A stretch of DNA of 64,000 bases, taken from Paenibacillus arenilitoris. Lineage in GTDB: Bacteria; Bacillota; Bacilli; Paenibacillales; Paenibacillaceae. Shown piece by piece: positions 40,961 through 49,449 of the stretch. Below the pieces are notes generated by a model. The model ran no database searches. It was given only the letters and a program-made list of their open reading frames with translations, and had not been told where the DNA came from. Position 1 is the first letter of the stretch. Every line of letters begins with the position of its first letter. Made by a program: the position numbers and the translations under genes. Where the stretch lies: contig NZ_JACXIY010000033.1 in NCBI RefSeq assembly GCF_014705655.1, positions 30,385 through 94,384 on the forward strand, written 5' to 3'.

Positions 40961-42955
40961 TTACGGCCGGTGCAATTGCTTATTAACGGCGTCCCACTTG
41001 TAATGGATCGTTTCCTCGCCGCTTGCCAGCATGAAGTGAAGACTGTCTCCCTCCCAATAATACGCGAAGCCGGTCGTCGCCTCCGTCTCGCCCGTCTGCT
41101 CCTCGATCGACAGCTGCTCCTTCTGCTTCAAATCGATCAGAACCGTGTGGCTTCCGAACGCCGGATCGTCGTCCGAGAACAAATCCAGCGCGGCATAGCC
41201 GCCGCTTGCGGAGACGATCATGTTCGACACGCCGACGTTGTTCATGCCGCGCAGCGTGTCGATGCGGCCAAGCTGCTCGAACGTCTTCTGCGCCGCATCG
41301 TAGCTTGCGACGATGACGGAAGCCTTCTGCCCGGCCTCCTCGTCCTGGAGCGCCTGAATCGTGAATATCAGCTTGTTCTGACCAGGAATGTACGCGAGCG
41401 AGGCAAAGCGGTAATCGCCCTGAGGCACCAGCTCCTTCGGCAGGTCGCCTCTGGTCAGCAAAGTCCGCTTGGAGCCGTCTTCTTCCTGCAGCTCGATGGA
41501 GCCGTCCGGCCGCTCGGATACGGTCAGCTCGCCCCGTTTCTCCATCTCGTCGATCAAGAACCCGTTCGGCGATGCCGACACGTAATACCGCACCTTCTCG
41601 ATCGAATAAGCCGGATTCGCCGTGTACGACCAATATTCCTCGACGTCCACGTAAGCTCTGCCCGCTTCCTCGCCCGATCCGATTACCGAATAGCTCACTT
41701 GGCGCGGGTTGGATACGATGACGAATTCCGGATCGTTCCTCAGCAGACTGCGCGCGAAATCCAGATCGCGCCGGATTCTCGCCTGATTGAACGCCTCGAC
41801 CGTCTCCGCGGCGCCAAGCGCTTCTTCCGCGAAATCGATGCGCATGACACGAAGCTGCGCCCCCTCCGCATTGCCGCCCTTCAATACGTACAGGCTTTCC
41901 GCATTCGTTCCCCACGAAGATTGGTAATAGCTGTACAAGCCCGACTGCTGCAGCGTCTGCTCCGGATCGCCCTCCTTCAGCTGATCCGCCCACTCCCGCT
42001 CGTCGATCGTCGTCTGGATCGGCAGGTTCTCGGTCACCTTGCGCTTCGTCCGCCCGTCGACGTCGGAAATCCACATTTGGTCGACGTCCTCCTGCACGTA
42101 GGCGTTCGGCTTCAGCTCCCGGCGGCCGGTCTCGGTCTTCACGTATGCGACGTAGCCGCCGTCTTGGGAGACGGAAGGGAACCGGCCTTCGTCGATGACG
42201 GTCTCGTCGCCGCTTGCGAGCTCCATGCGGATCACCTGATAGACGGAATCGCGCTCACGCTGAAATACGATCGACTTGCTGCCCGCCGCGTAGGACGGGT
42301 ACGCGCCTTCGCCGATGGCTTCCGCCTTGCCGCTCACGATGTCCATCGCGTAAATGGTCGATTCCAGCACGTCGAATCCGTGCGTCGGGCGGGGCTCGAT
42401 GACCTTCTTCACGTACAGGATCGTCCGCTCGTCCTTCCACGTCGGCTGCTCGTAGAAGAGCGCCGTCCCGTCACCCCGCAGCAGCTCGGTATAGGACCCC
42501 GACGACAAATCGTGCACGCCGATCGTTCCTTTGTTCGACAGCAGCAATTTCGTCCCCGACGGATCGACCTTCACGTCGTCCGCCTCCCGCTCGGTTACCT
42601 CCCGGTACCCGCTCCCGTCGTACGCATGCACGCCGCCCTCTTCCACGGGAATGTATACCGTTCCTTCGAATTCCGAGACGCCGAGCGGCGTTCCCGACCC
42701 GATGTCCACGAACGACACCTGGTTTCGAATTTGCAGCGCGGCCGCCTCCACCGTCGTCTTCGCGCCGGGGTATTGCAGCGTGAAGACGAGCATCAGCACC
42801 ATGGCCGTCACCGCGCTTATCCACGCGCTTCTCCGGATGATTCTCCGCCTTCTCCAGCCGGGAATCGATGCCCGAAGCCGCTTCTTCAATTGTTCGTCGA
42901 CCGGCAGCCTGCTCTTCAGCCGATGCAGCGATTCCTCCATATATCCTTCACTCAT
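40961..42955 (-). CDS. Membrane-anchored anti-sigma-type protein with TolB-like repeats
   Basis: A 664-residue protein. Residues 1-43 are cytoplasmic and basic (LKKRLRASIPGWRRRRIIRR), one helix spans about 44-61, and the large external part looks like a beta-propeller with TolB/WD40-like blades (VKVDPSGTKLLLSN, GRFPSVSQDGGYVAYVK, SLAYIPGQNKLIFTIQA). It has no zinc anti-sigma domain, yet its start overlaps the ECF sigma gene by 8 bp, the hallmark of a sigma/anti-sigma pair. The propeller may sense an envelope ligand. Confidence 0.75.
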   Translation of the reverse strand: MSEGYMEESLHRLKSRLPVDEQLKKRLRASIPGWRRRRIIRRSAWISAVTAMVLMLVFTLQYPGAKTTVEAAALQIRNQVSFVDIGSGTPLGVSEFEGTVYIPVEEGGVHAYDGSGYREVTEREADDVKVDPSGTKLLLSNKGTIGVHDLSSGSYTELLRGDGTALFYEQPTWKDERTILYVKKVIEPRPTHGFDVLESTIYAMDIVSGKAEAIGEGAYPSYAAGSKSIVFQRERDSVYQVIRMELASGDETVIDEGRFPSVSQDGGYVAYVKTETGRRELKPNAYVQEDVDQMWISDVDGRTKRKVTENLPIQTTIDEREWADQLKEGDPEQTLQQSGLYSYYQSSWGTNAESLYVLKGGNAEGAQLRVMRIDFAEEALGAAETVEAFNQARIRRDLDFARSLLRNDPEFVIVSNPRQVSYSVIGSGEEAGRAYVDVEEYWSYTANPAYSIEKVRYYVSASPNGFLIDEMEKRGELTVSERPDGSIELQEEDGSKRTLLTRGDLPKELVPQGDYRFASLAYIPGQNKLIFTIQALQDEEAGQKASVIVASYDAAQKTFEQLGRIDTLRGMNNVGVSNMIVSASGGYAALDLFSDDDPAFGSHTVLIDLKQKEQLSIEEQTGETEATTGFAYYWEGDSLHFMLASGEETIHYKWDAVNKQLHRP

Positions 42956-43457
42956 GCTTCCGTGCTCCTTCCAGACAATTTGTCACCAGAATGTTCATCT
43001 TCTTCAGCAGCCTAAATACCCGCGTCTTGATCGTTTCCTCCGACTTCGCGAGCATTTCCCCGATCTCGCGGTTTTTCATGCCGGCGAAATACCGCAAATT
43101 GACGAGCTCGCGATCCTCCTGCGTCAGCAGGTCCAGCGTCTTCCTGACGCAGTCCAAATCGTCGTCCGGCGCGAACTGCTCCTCGAAGGCGCCCGGCTGC
43201 GCCAACTCGTTCAATTGCTCGACGGGCACCGCCGGCTTCCGCCTCCGGTAGAAGTCGATGACCGCGTTGCGCGCGATCGTCATCAGCCACGCCTTGGCGT
43301 TCGAGTTTTCCCGCAGCGTCGAATGCCGCTCGTAGGCTTTGCGGAACGCCTCGCTCACAATGTCGTCTGCGTCCCATTTGTTTCCTACCTTGTAATAGAC
43401 ATACCGATATAGATCGTCGAAATATTGATCGTATAAATCGATAAAAGGTTGTTTCAT
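42948..43457 (-). CDS. ECF sigma factor
   Basis: A 169-residue sigma-70-family protein: region 2 has FDDLYRYVYYKVGNKWDADD with ISEAF-like IVSEAFRKAYE and AWLMTIARNAVIDFYRRRK; region 4 has LLTQEDRELVNLRYFAGMKN and REIGEMLAKSEETIKTRVFR. The ATG at 43457 is preferred over an upstream GTG since AAAGGTGGGG precedes it. It overlaps the downstream anti-sigma-type gene by 8 bp. It is unrelated in sequence detail to the other ECF factor at 17.4-18 kb, so the window holds two ECF systems. Confidence 0.92.
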   Translation of the reverse strand: MKQPFIDLYDQYFDDLYRYVYYKVGNKWDADDIVSEAFRKAYERHSTLRENSNAKAWLMTIARNAVIDFYRRRKPAVPVEQLNELAQPGAFEEQFAPDDDLDCVRKTLDLLTQEDRELVNLRYFAGMKNREIGEMLAKSEETIKTRVFRLLKKMNILVTNCLEGARKHE

Positions 43458-43527
43458 GGATGGGCCCCCCACCTTTCACATCAAATAACGCATGACCGTT
43501 CAAAAAAGTAACGGGAGGGAACAAAAT

Positions 43528-43551
43528 AAAAAAAGACCACGGTGAGTGGCC
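43528..43551 (-). terminator. Intrinsic terminator of the kinase gene
   Basis: On the minus strand GGCCAC pairs with GTGGTC and is followed by seven T. Confidence 0.75.
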
Positions 43552-43558
43552 TTCTTCC

Positions 43559-45388
43559 TTATCGATGCAGCAACTTCTCCGCCGCCTCCTTCAAGGCGGG
43601 GAGCATAATATTAACCGTCGTTCCGACGCCCACTTGGCTCTTAATATCCAGTGTCCCTTTGTGGCTGTTAATTATGCGCTGACTGACCATAATGCCCAGA
43701 CCCGTTCCGGTCTCTTTCCCCGTGAAGAAAGGATCGCCGATATTCGGGATCATCTCCTCCGGAATGCCCTCCCCTTCATCCGTAATCGAGATCGCGATAT
43801 GCTCCCGCTTGTTCGCCATATGGATATGGATGTAGCCGCCGGCCGGCATCGCTTCGATCGCGTTCTTGATCAGATTGATAAAGACTTGCTTGAGCTGGTT
43901 CTCTTCGCACGAGATCCGGCAGCTCTCCTCCGTGAACGAAATCCGGAATTCGATGTTGTGAAGAATCGCCTCGCTGTTCATCAGGGCGATGACGTCCTGC
44001 AGCACGTCCTTGACGTCCTTGGCGACAAACCTCGTTGCCTGGGGCTTGGCCAGAATAAGAAATTCGCCGACGATCAGGTTAATGCGGTCCAGCTCGGACA
44101 GCATCAGGCTCACATGCGGCAGCGCGAGCTTCCGGCTCTCTTGCTGAAGCTGAAGGAAGCCGCGAAGCGTCGTCAGCGGATTGCGGATTTCGTGCGCGAC
44201 GCCGGCCGCCAGCTGTCCGACGGTCGTCAGCTTCTCCGACCTGCGCAGCAGCTCCTCCATCTTGTTCCGGCTCCGCATGTCTCTCGATATGCTTGCGAAC
44301 GCCCGGATCGTCCCGTCGGAATCGCGGATCGGAGAGATCGTGACGCTGACGGGAATGAGCTCGCCCGATTTGGTCGCCCGCATCGTCTCCTGCGTAGGCA
44401 GCGTCTTGCCGGCCAGCAGCTGATTGAGCATATGGCGCTTCTCCGCCATGTGGGATTCCGGAACGGTCGGGTAGACGAGCCCGATCGCCTCCTCCTCCTC
44501 CTCGTAATCGAAGAGCTGCTCGAAGGCGCGATTCACCTGAATGACCTTCCCCTCCAGATCGAAGAGATGGATCGCGTCGGTCGTATGGTTGATGAACGAC
44601 TCCAAATGCTCCTTCATCCGGCGGTTTTCTTCGAACGCCTTGCGGAGCTTGTTCATATAGATGCTAAGGTTCTGCGACATGGCGTTGACCTTCAGCGCCA
44701 GCAGGCCGAACTCGTCCTTCCGTTTAATCCGGATCGGCTGGTGGAATCTGGCCGACGACACCTCGTTCACCTTCCATAAAATATCCTTCAAAGGTCTAAT
44801 CATCGCCCCGACCAGCCAATAACTGATAAAGAGCACCAGCAGCATCGTAATTCCGGTATAAATCAACGTATCGTTCCGCTTCTTGCTGACCATCGCGTGA
44901 ATGATCTCCCTGTCGTATACGATGCTTATCGCGTAGCCGTCGACCTGTTCGTCCGTATAATAGCTTCGGTAATACGGCTTGCCTCCGATCTCCAGACTGC
45001 GAACCGAGAATTCGTTCTTCCCGAGCGTTCGGACGACCGACCGGTCGGCCGCCCCGTCCGGGTATGTATAAGTGCCGTATGCGATTTGGACCGTATCTTG
45101 ATCGAACACCGTAATTTCCTTTATATTGGGATTTAACGATTGGACGATGCCGAAGAGATTCTCCGGGCTTGCGGCCTCGCCCGCCGCCGGATGATCGGCG
45201 CCCCCGGGCGATTGCTTCCCGTAGGAAGCGAAGGAGCTTGCCACGTGCATGGACGTATCCTGCATCGACTGCCGCGCCTGCTCCCGCATGGCCCGGGTCA
45301 TCGAGTATTCCGTCAACAGGTGATGTACGATAAAAAACGAAATGACGATCAGCGTGATCAGCGCGGAGAATTTCATCTTAATCGACAA
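43559..45388 (-). CDS. Membrane sensor histidine kinase with HAMP and PAS domains
   Basis: A 609-residue kinase: helix at about 6-24, external sensor to about 172, second helix (175-195), HAMP-like linker (PLKDILWKVNEVS), PAS domain (about 265-380), HisKA with phospho-acceptor His399 in AAGVAHEIRNPLTTLRG, and the ATPase domain (NLIKNAIEAM, DEGEGIPEEM, GTGLGIMVSQRI). The H-box and PAS layout match Bacillus sporulation phosphorelay kinases. TTG at 45388 gives the typical start MSIKMKF 11 bp after AAAGGA; an ATG four codons upstream overlaps that SD. No partner regulator is adjacent, as is usual for phosphorelay kinases. Confidence 0.9.
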   Translation of the reverse strand: MSIKMKFSALITLIVISFFIVHHLLTEYSMTRAMREQARQSMQDTSMHVASSFASYGKQSPGGADHPAAGEAASPENLFGIVQSLNPNIKEITVFDQDTVQIAYGTYTYPDGAADRSVVRTLGKNEFSVRSLEIGGKPYYRSYYTDEQVDGYAISIVYDREIIHAMVSKKRNDTLIYTGITMLLVLFISYWLVGAMIRPLKDILWKVNEVSSARFHQPIRIKRKDEFGLLALKVNAMSQNLSIYMNKLRKAFEENRRMKEHLESFINHTTDAIHLFDLEGKVIQVNRAFEQLFDYEEEEEAIGLVYPTVPESHMAEKRHMLNQLLAGKTLPTQETMRATKSGELIPVSVTISPIRDSDGTIRAFASISRDMRSRNKMEELLRRSEKLTTVGQLAAGVAHEIRNPLTTLRGFLQLQQESRKLALPHVSLMLSELDRINLIVGEFLILAKPQATRFVAKDVKDVLQDVIALMNSEAILHNIEFRISFTEESCRISCEENQLKQVFINLIKNAIEAMPAGGYIHIHMANKREHIAISITDEGEGIPEEMIPNIGDPFFTGKETGTGLGIMVSQRIINSHKGTLDIKSQVGVGTTVNIMLPALKEAAEKLLHR

Positions 45389-45430
45389 TGGGAGACACAT
45401 CCTTTTACACGAGCCCGGTTTATTAACAGC

Positions 45431-45524
45431 TTATTCACATTGTCAACAAAAGTTGTTCACAGCACTTAATAACATGTGCATAAAGATGTGTATACGTAAG
45501 TAGTTATCCACAACTTTATCCACG
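45431..45524 (+). promoter_or_regulatory. Cluster of DnaA-box-like 9-mers upstream of tadA
   Basis: Four same-strand elements in 94 bp: TTATTCACA (45431), TTGTTCACA (45453), TTATCCACA (45504, exact Bacillus consensus) and TTATCCACG (45516). They lie between the divergent kinase and tadA genes. Confidence 0.55.
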
Positions 45525-45587
45525 ACATGTTAACAACGGAATGTTTGTTCGATGTATAATGAATCTATTTCGAAGGAGTTATGCTTC

Positions 45588-46052
45588 ATGATCAGAGTGC
45601 GAGAAGACGAGACATGGATGCTGGAAGCCATCGCCGAAGCGAAAAAAGCCGAGCAAATCGGAGAGGTTCCCATCGGGGCCGTCATCGTGAAAAACAACGA
45701 GATTGTCGGGAGAGGCTATAATTTGCGGGAGACGCGTCTCGATCCGACCGCGCATGCCGAAATGGTCGCCATCCGTGACGCCTGCGATCGCCTTGGCGCT
45801 TGGAGATTGCTCGATTGCAGCTTGTATGTCACGCTGGAGCCTTGTCCGATGTGCGCCGGTGCCATCGTGCAATCGCGCGTCAAGCGCGTCGTGTATGGGA
45901 CGGCGGATCCGAAGGCCGGCTGCGCCGGGACGCTTATGAACTTGCTGCAAGAGCCCCGTTTCAACCACGAAACGGAGCTCACCAGCGGTATTTTGCAGCA
46001 GGAATGCGCATCGTTGTTAACCCAATTCTTCCGTCGACTGCGAGAGCGTTAA
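45588..46052 (+). CDS. tadA: tRNA-specific adenosine deaminase
   Basis: Converts A34 to inosine in tRNA-Arg(ACG). The 154-residue protein has the zinc/catalytic motifs HAE (56-58) and PCPMC (85-89) and the substrate-loop region YGTADPKAGCAGT. The ATG at 45588 has AAGGAG 9 bp ahead; an in-frame ATG at 45552 overlaps the likely -10 TATAAT (45555). In B. subtilis tadA is close to serS near oriC; here the gene is on the opposite strand to serS and is not followed by the SRP RNA or dnaX, a local rearrangement. Confidence 0.95.
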   Translation: MIRVREDETWMLEAIAEAKKAEQIGEVPIGAVIVKNNEIVGRGYNLRETRLDPTAHAEMVAIRDACDRLGAWRLLDCSLYVTLEPCPMCAGAIVQSRVKRVVYGTADPKAGCAGTLMNLLQEPRFNHETELTSGILQQECASLLTQFFRRLRER

Positions 46053-46060
46053 CCGGATCT

Positions 46061-46255
46061 CTACAGGTCGTCGCGGCGTATAGAAAGATCGGTTAGCTCG
46101 TTTCGTTGTATATGCTGTAACGCGACTATCAATTGATCGGCCTCTTCGCTAATTGCCAGAACATCCGGATCTGTCAAACTGCCGCGTGCTTCGGCTATCT
46201 CATGAAGCTTTAGCCGCAGCGACTGCAATTGTTTAAGCAAGTGTTTTTTGTCCAT
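46061..46255 (-). CDS. Spo0E-like aspartyl-phosphate phosphatase
   Basis: A 64-residue protein with the two-helix Spo0E signature: LLKQLQSLRLKLHEIA, then LTDPDVLAISEEADQLIVAL, where the S(Q/E)E(L/A)D(Q)LI motif is the key feature. Such proteins dephosphorylate Spo0A-P and delay sporulation. The ATG at 46255 is chosen by similarity; AAGGAG lies 18 bp ahead, and a GTG at 46288 would add 11 residues. It is convergent with tadA, and a sporulation-type kinase lies about 700 bp away. Confidence 0.85.
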   Translation of the reverse strand: MDKKHLLKQLQSLRLKLHEIAEARGSLTDPDVLAISEEADQLIVALQHIQRNELTDLSIRRDDL

Positions 46256-46503
46256 AGCTCGCTTCGGGGCACGCTCCTTATCTAGCACTCGTGTGGTAAT
46301 AGTTCTATTATACTCCCGGCAAAATAAGGAGTTTGTAAAAACATGTCGACGGACGTAGACAATTTTCGGGCAATTTTCGACAAATGCCCTCTATTTATTC
46401 CATTTTATAGTTCTTTTTTACTACGTAAAACAATCAATATTTGGTAATTATCCGACGTTTGGTAGAAAATCTATGCAGAAAGTTACAGGTCTATCCAATT
46501 TCT

Positions 46504-46543
46504 GCGGACAGGCGCGGCAAAGACGCTTGTCCGCTCTTTTTTT
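46504..46543 (+). terminator. Intrinsic terminator without an assigned gene
   Basis: GCGGACA-GGCGC pairs with GC-TTGTCCGC and is followed by a T-rich run. It must end a short unknown transcript from this strand or act as a leader element. Confidence 0.7.
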
Positions 46544-46601
46544 GCGGATCGAAAAGGCAACGCACCGGGCTCCGGCACCCGAATTATGAGGATAAATCCA
46601 T

Positions 46602-46630
46602 TTGTATTATAGTAGGGTATGCAGTAAAAT
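46602..46630 (+). promoter_or_regulatory. Promoter of the ligase/racemase operon
   Basis: -35 TTGTAT, 17-bp spacer, -10 TAAAAT, 68 bp ahead of the GTG start of the ATP-grasp gene. Confidence 0.6.
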
Positions 46631-46698
46631 TATTTAAATATGGCTGGTTTTCATGCGGTTTCAATCATTAATTACGAATGCGGGATGTGCTCTACGTG

Positions 46699-47883
46699 AA
46701 TAATAAGGCAGTTATACTAGGTTGTAATTATTATATTGGCCTAAGCACGATTCGATGTCTGGGCGTTAACGGCGTACATACGGTTGCGGTCGACTATTCC
46801 GGCAAGCATAATTATGGCGCGGATTCCAAATATACATCCGAGCGGGTTATCGCTCCCCATTATAAAGATGATACGGCCGCCTTCATCCGGTTCCTGAAGG
46901 ATTACGCGCGGAAGCAGAGCGCTCCGCCCGTTCTTATTCCTTGCCACGACTCTTATTTGGAAGTGATCGACGAGCATCTGGAGGAGCTGCGGGAGCATTA
47001 CTTCATTCCCCAGAATGAGCCGGGCATTTATACCAATATGATGAATAAGGAAGTGCTGCACCGGCTGGCCTCCGAGAACGGCGTCGCCGTTCCCGAGACG
47101 GTACGGGTCGACGAAGACGATTTTTACGGGAAGATCGAGCGGATCATCAAGTTTCCTTGCGTCGTGAAGCCGACGGATTCGCCGTCCTTCGTTGCGAAAT
47201 TCAGAAGGAAGCTGTTCAAGGTGCATAGTCGCGAAGAGCTGGAGAAGGCGCTGAACCAGGCTCGCGAAGCGGATCTGGAAGTCATCGTTCAGCGTATTAT
47301 TCCCGGCTTCGATGATCATATGTACACCTTCGACGCTTATTTGAATCAGGAATCGAAGGTTACGCACTGGGTCACCTGCCAGAAGTTCCGCCAGTACCCG
47401 ATCAACTTCGGCGCCTCGGTCTACACCGGACAGAAGTATGTGCAGGAGCTGTTCGATATCGGCGCCCCGTTCCTGGAGAAGATGAAATGGAAGGGCTTCG
47501 CGGAGATCGAGTTCAAGAAGGACGCGGAGACCGGCAAGTTCTACTTGATCGAAGTCAACTGCCGGATCACGAACCTGAACAACCTGCTCTACAAGGTCGG
47601 CGTCAACTTCCCTTGGATTACGTACCAGGAGCTGACCGGCGGCAACCTTGTGCCTCCTAAAGCCGTCAAGGAAGATACGAACCGCGTGTTCTGGTACGGC
47701 TACGAGGACATGCTGGCGATTCGCGATTACATCCGGACCGGGCAGCTGACCTTGAGGCAGGTGCTTGCTTCCCTGTTCAAGCCGAAGGCTTACGCGATCT
47801 GGGACTGGAAAGATCCGAAGCCCGCCTTCTCCTACGCTTCCATCATCGGCGGCAAAATCGTGAAGAAGCTGCTTGGAAGATAG
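46699..47883 (+). CDS. ATP-grasp carboxylate-amine ligase (D-aspartate ligase-like)
   Basis: A 394-residue ATP-grasp enzyme that would form an amide bond using ATP. It starts MNNKAVILGCNYYIGLSTIR, as D-aspartate ligase-type proteins do. The ATP-binding region has FPCVVKPTDSPSFVAKFRRK, and metal ligands are in FAEIEFKKDAE and FYLIEVNCRITNLN. The GTG at 46699 is preferred because it gives the standard family start; an ATG seven codons earlier lacks an SD. It is first in an operon with a MurE-like ligase and an Asp/Glu racemase, so a D-acidic amino acid is the likely nucleophile (inference). Confidence 0.85.
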   Translation, partial: NNKAVILGCNYYIGLSTIRCLGVNGVHTVAVDYSGKHNYGADSKYTSERVIAPHYKDDTAAFIRFLKDYARKQSAPPVLIPCHDSYLEVIDEHLEELREHYFIPQNEPGIYTNMMNKEVLHRLASENGVAVPETVRVDEDDFYGKIERIIKFPCVVKPTDSPSFVAKFRRKLFKVHSREELEKALNQAREADLEVIVQRIIPGFDDHMYTFDAYLNQESKVTHWVTCQKFRQYPINFGASVYTGQKYVQELFDIGAPFLEKMKWKGFAEIEFKKDAETGKFYLIEVNCRITNLNNLLYKVGVNFPWITYQELTGGNLVPPKAVKEDTNRVFWYGYEDMLAIRDYIRTGQLTLRQVLASLFKPKAYAIWDWKDPKPAFSYASIIGGKIVKKLLGR

Positions 47884-47924
47884 CGCAGGGGTCCAACACT
47901 AGTCACGAGAATGGAGCTGATCGT

Positions 47925-49409
47925 ATGTTATTATCCGAAGTGGTACGGGATCTGAAGTACACGCTCGTCAAAGGCGATCTGGCCGTCGAAGCGGCATCCG
48001 TCGCTTACGATTCCAGAGAAGTGACGCCCGGCGGCGTGTTCGTCGCGATTGCCGGATTTACGGTAGACGGCCACCGCTTCATCGGCAAAGCGATCGAGCT
48101 CGGCGCGGCCGCTATAATCGTGGAGAAGGACGTTTCGGTCGAGGCGGACGTCGCCGTGCTTAAGGTAGCGGACACGAGGGAAGCGCTCGCCCGCGTCGCT
48201 TCGAACTTCTACGGTCGTCCGACGGAGCGGATGAACGTCATCGGCATTACCGGGACGAACGGCAAGACGTCGATTACGTATTTCCTGAAGTCCATTTATG
48301 AACAGGCCGGCACCGAGCTCGGCATTATCGGCACGATCGGAACCGTTATCGGGGACCGCGTCATCAAGAACAAAAATACGACGCCGGAGTCGCTGAATTT
48401 GCAGCGGCTATTCGTGGAGATGGCCGAAGCGCGCCTGAAGCATTGCGTCATGGAAGTATCATCCCATGCGCTCAATTTGAAGCGCGTCGCGCACACCCGC
48501 TTCAATACCGCCATATTTACGAACTTGACGCCCGATCATTTGGAGCTGCATCGCACGATGGACGAATATTTCGAGGCGAAGGCGCTGCTGTTCGACATGG
48601 CGGAGCATTACAACATCGTTAACGCGGACGACGAATACGGGCGCGTTCTCATTGACCGCCTGCGGGACCGCGAGCCGAAGCTGGTTACTTACGGCATCGA
48701 GCGGGAAGCGGATATTTATGCGTCGGACATTCATTATTTTGCCGATTATACGATCTATACCGTCAATACGCCGAAGGGGACCGCGCTCATTCGCGTGAAC
48801 CTGCCGGGCGCGATATACGTCTATAACAGCTTGGCCGCGATCGCCGCCGCCTACTGCAACCGGTTCAGCCTGCAGCAAATTACCGAGGGCATCGCCGCCG
48901 TCGAAGGCATCAAGGGCCGGCTGGAGGTCGTCTATCAGGACGAGGATACGAAGATCATCGTGGACTTCGCCCATACGGAGGACAGCCTCGAGAAGGCGCT
49001 AAGCGCGATAAGGCCCTTCACGAAGGGGCGGATCATCCTCGTGTTCGGCGTATACGCCGCCGACGGGAAGCCGGGCCGGGATAAGCGCAGGGGTATGGCG
49101 AAGATCGCCGCGCAATACGCCGATTTTGCCGTCGTCACCTCCGACAATCCGAAGGAGCAGGATAACAATCTGATCATCCGGGAGATCGTGGAAGGCATCG
49201 AAGCCTACAACGGCAAGTACGAAGCGATCGTCGACCGGCGGGAGGCCATCGCGTTCGCGATCGAGCTCAGCAAGAAAGGCGACGTCATCCTGATCGCCGG
49301 CAAGGGCCACGAGACGAGCCAAGTCATCGGTAAGACGGAGGTTCCTTTCAACGAAGCGGAAATCGTGCGCGAAATCAAAGGAAGCCGCGGCAATTTGTCG
49401 GCGGGCTGA
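47925..49409 (+). CDS. MurE-like Mur ligase, divergent paralogue
   Basis: A 494-residue Mur ligase. It keeps the UDP-sugar side motif DSREVTPGGVFVAIAG (29-44), the P-loop GTNGKTS (110-116), TTPESLNLQRL (152-162), MEVSSHAL, the carbamylated Lys219 in FEAKALLF and the end motif LIAGKGHETSQ. It differs where MurE selects its amino acid: DNPK (407-410) replaces DNPR, HTEDSLEKAL replaces HTPDALEKAL, and FGVYAADGKPGRDKRRGM replaces the usual FGCGGDRDKGKR block. It is probably a paralogue that adds a different amino acid. It is second in the racemase operon, 41 bp after the ATP-grasp gene. Confidence 0.87.
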   Translation: MLLSEVVRDLKYTLVKGDLAVEAASVAYDSREVTPGGVFVAIAGFTVDGHRFIGKAIELGAAAIIVEKDVSVEADVAVLKVADTREALARVASNFYGRPTERMNVIGITGTNGKTSITYFLKSIYEQAGTELGIIGTIGTVIGDRVIKNKNTTPESLNLQRLFVEMAEARLKHCVMEVSSHALNLKRVAHTRFNTAIFTNLTPDHLELHRTMDEYFEAKALLFDMAEHYNIVNADDEYGRVLIDRLRDREPKLVTYGIEREADIYASDIHYFADYTIYTVNTPKGTALIRVNLPGAIYVYNSLAAIAAAYCNRFSLQQITEGIAAVEGIKGRLEVVYQDEDTKIIVDFAHTEDSLEKALSAIRPFTKGRIILVFGVYAADGKPGRDKRRGMAKIAAQYADFAVVTSDNPKEQDNNLIIREIVEGIEAYNGKYEAIVDRREAIAFAIELSKKGDVILIAGKGHETSQVIGKTEVPFNEAEIVREIKGSRGNLSAG

Positions 49410-49449
49410 CCGTTTCCTATTATAAATTCCATCCAAAGTAGGTCGAATT

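Larger units (their letters stand above)
46256..46698. other. Intergenic region with unassigned terminator and an operon promoter
   Basis: About 440 bp. It contains paired segments GCAGAAA/TTTCTGC (46473-46504), a terminator-type hairpin at 46504-46543 with no gene ahead of it, and a good promoter at 46602-46630 for the ligase operon. Confidence 0.5.

Noticed and set aside
46053..46543. SRP RNA gene after tadA, as in Bacillus subtilis
   Set aside because: The conserved SRP helix 8 sequences (GGTCAGG with GAAGCAGC) are not seen.
46441..46671. 76-codon frame ahead of the ligase operon
   Set aside because: It runs through a terminator hairpin and the operon promoter and has no SD.
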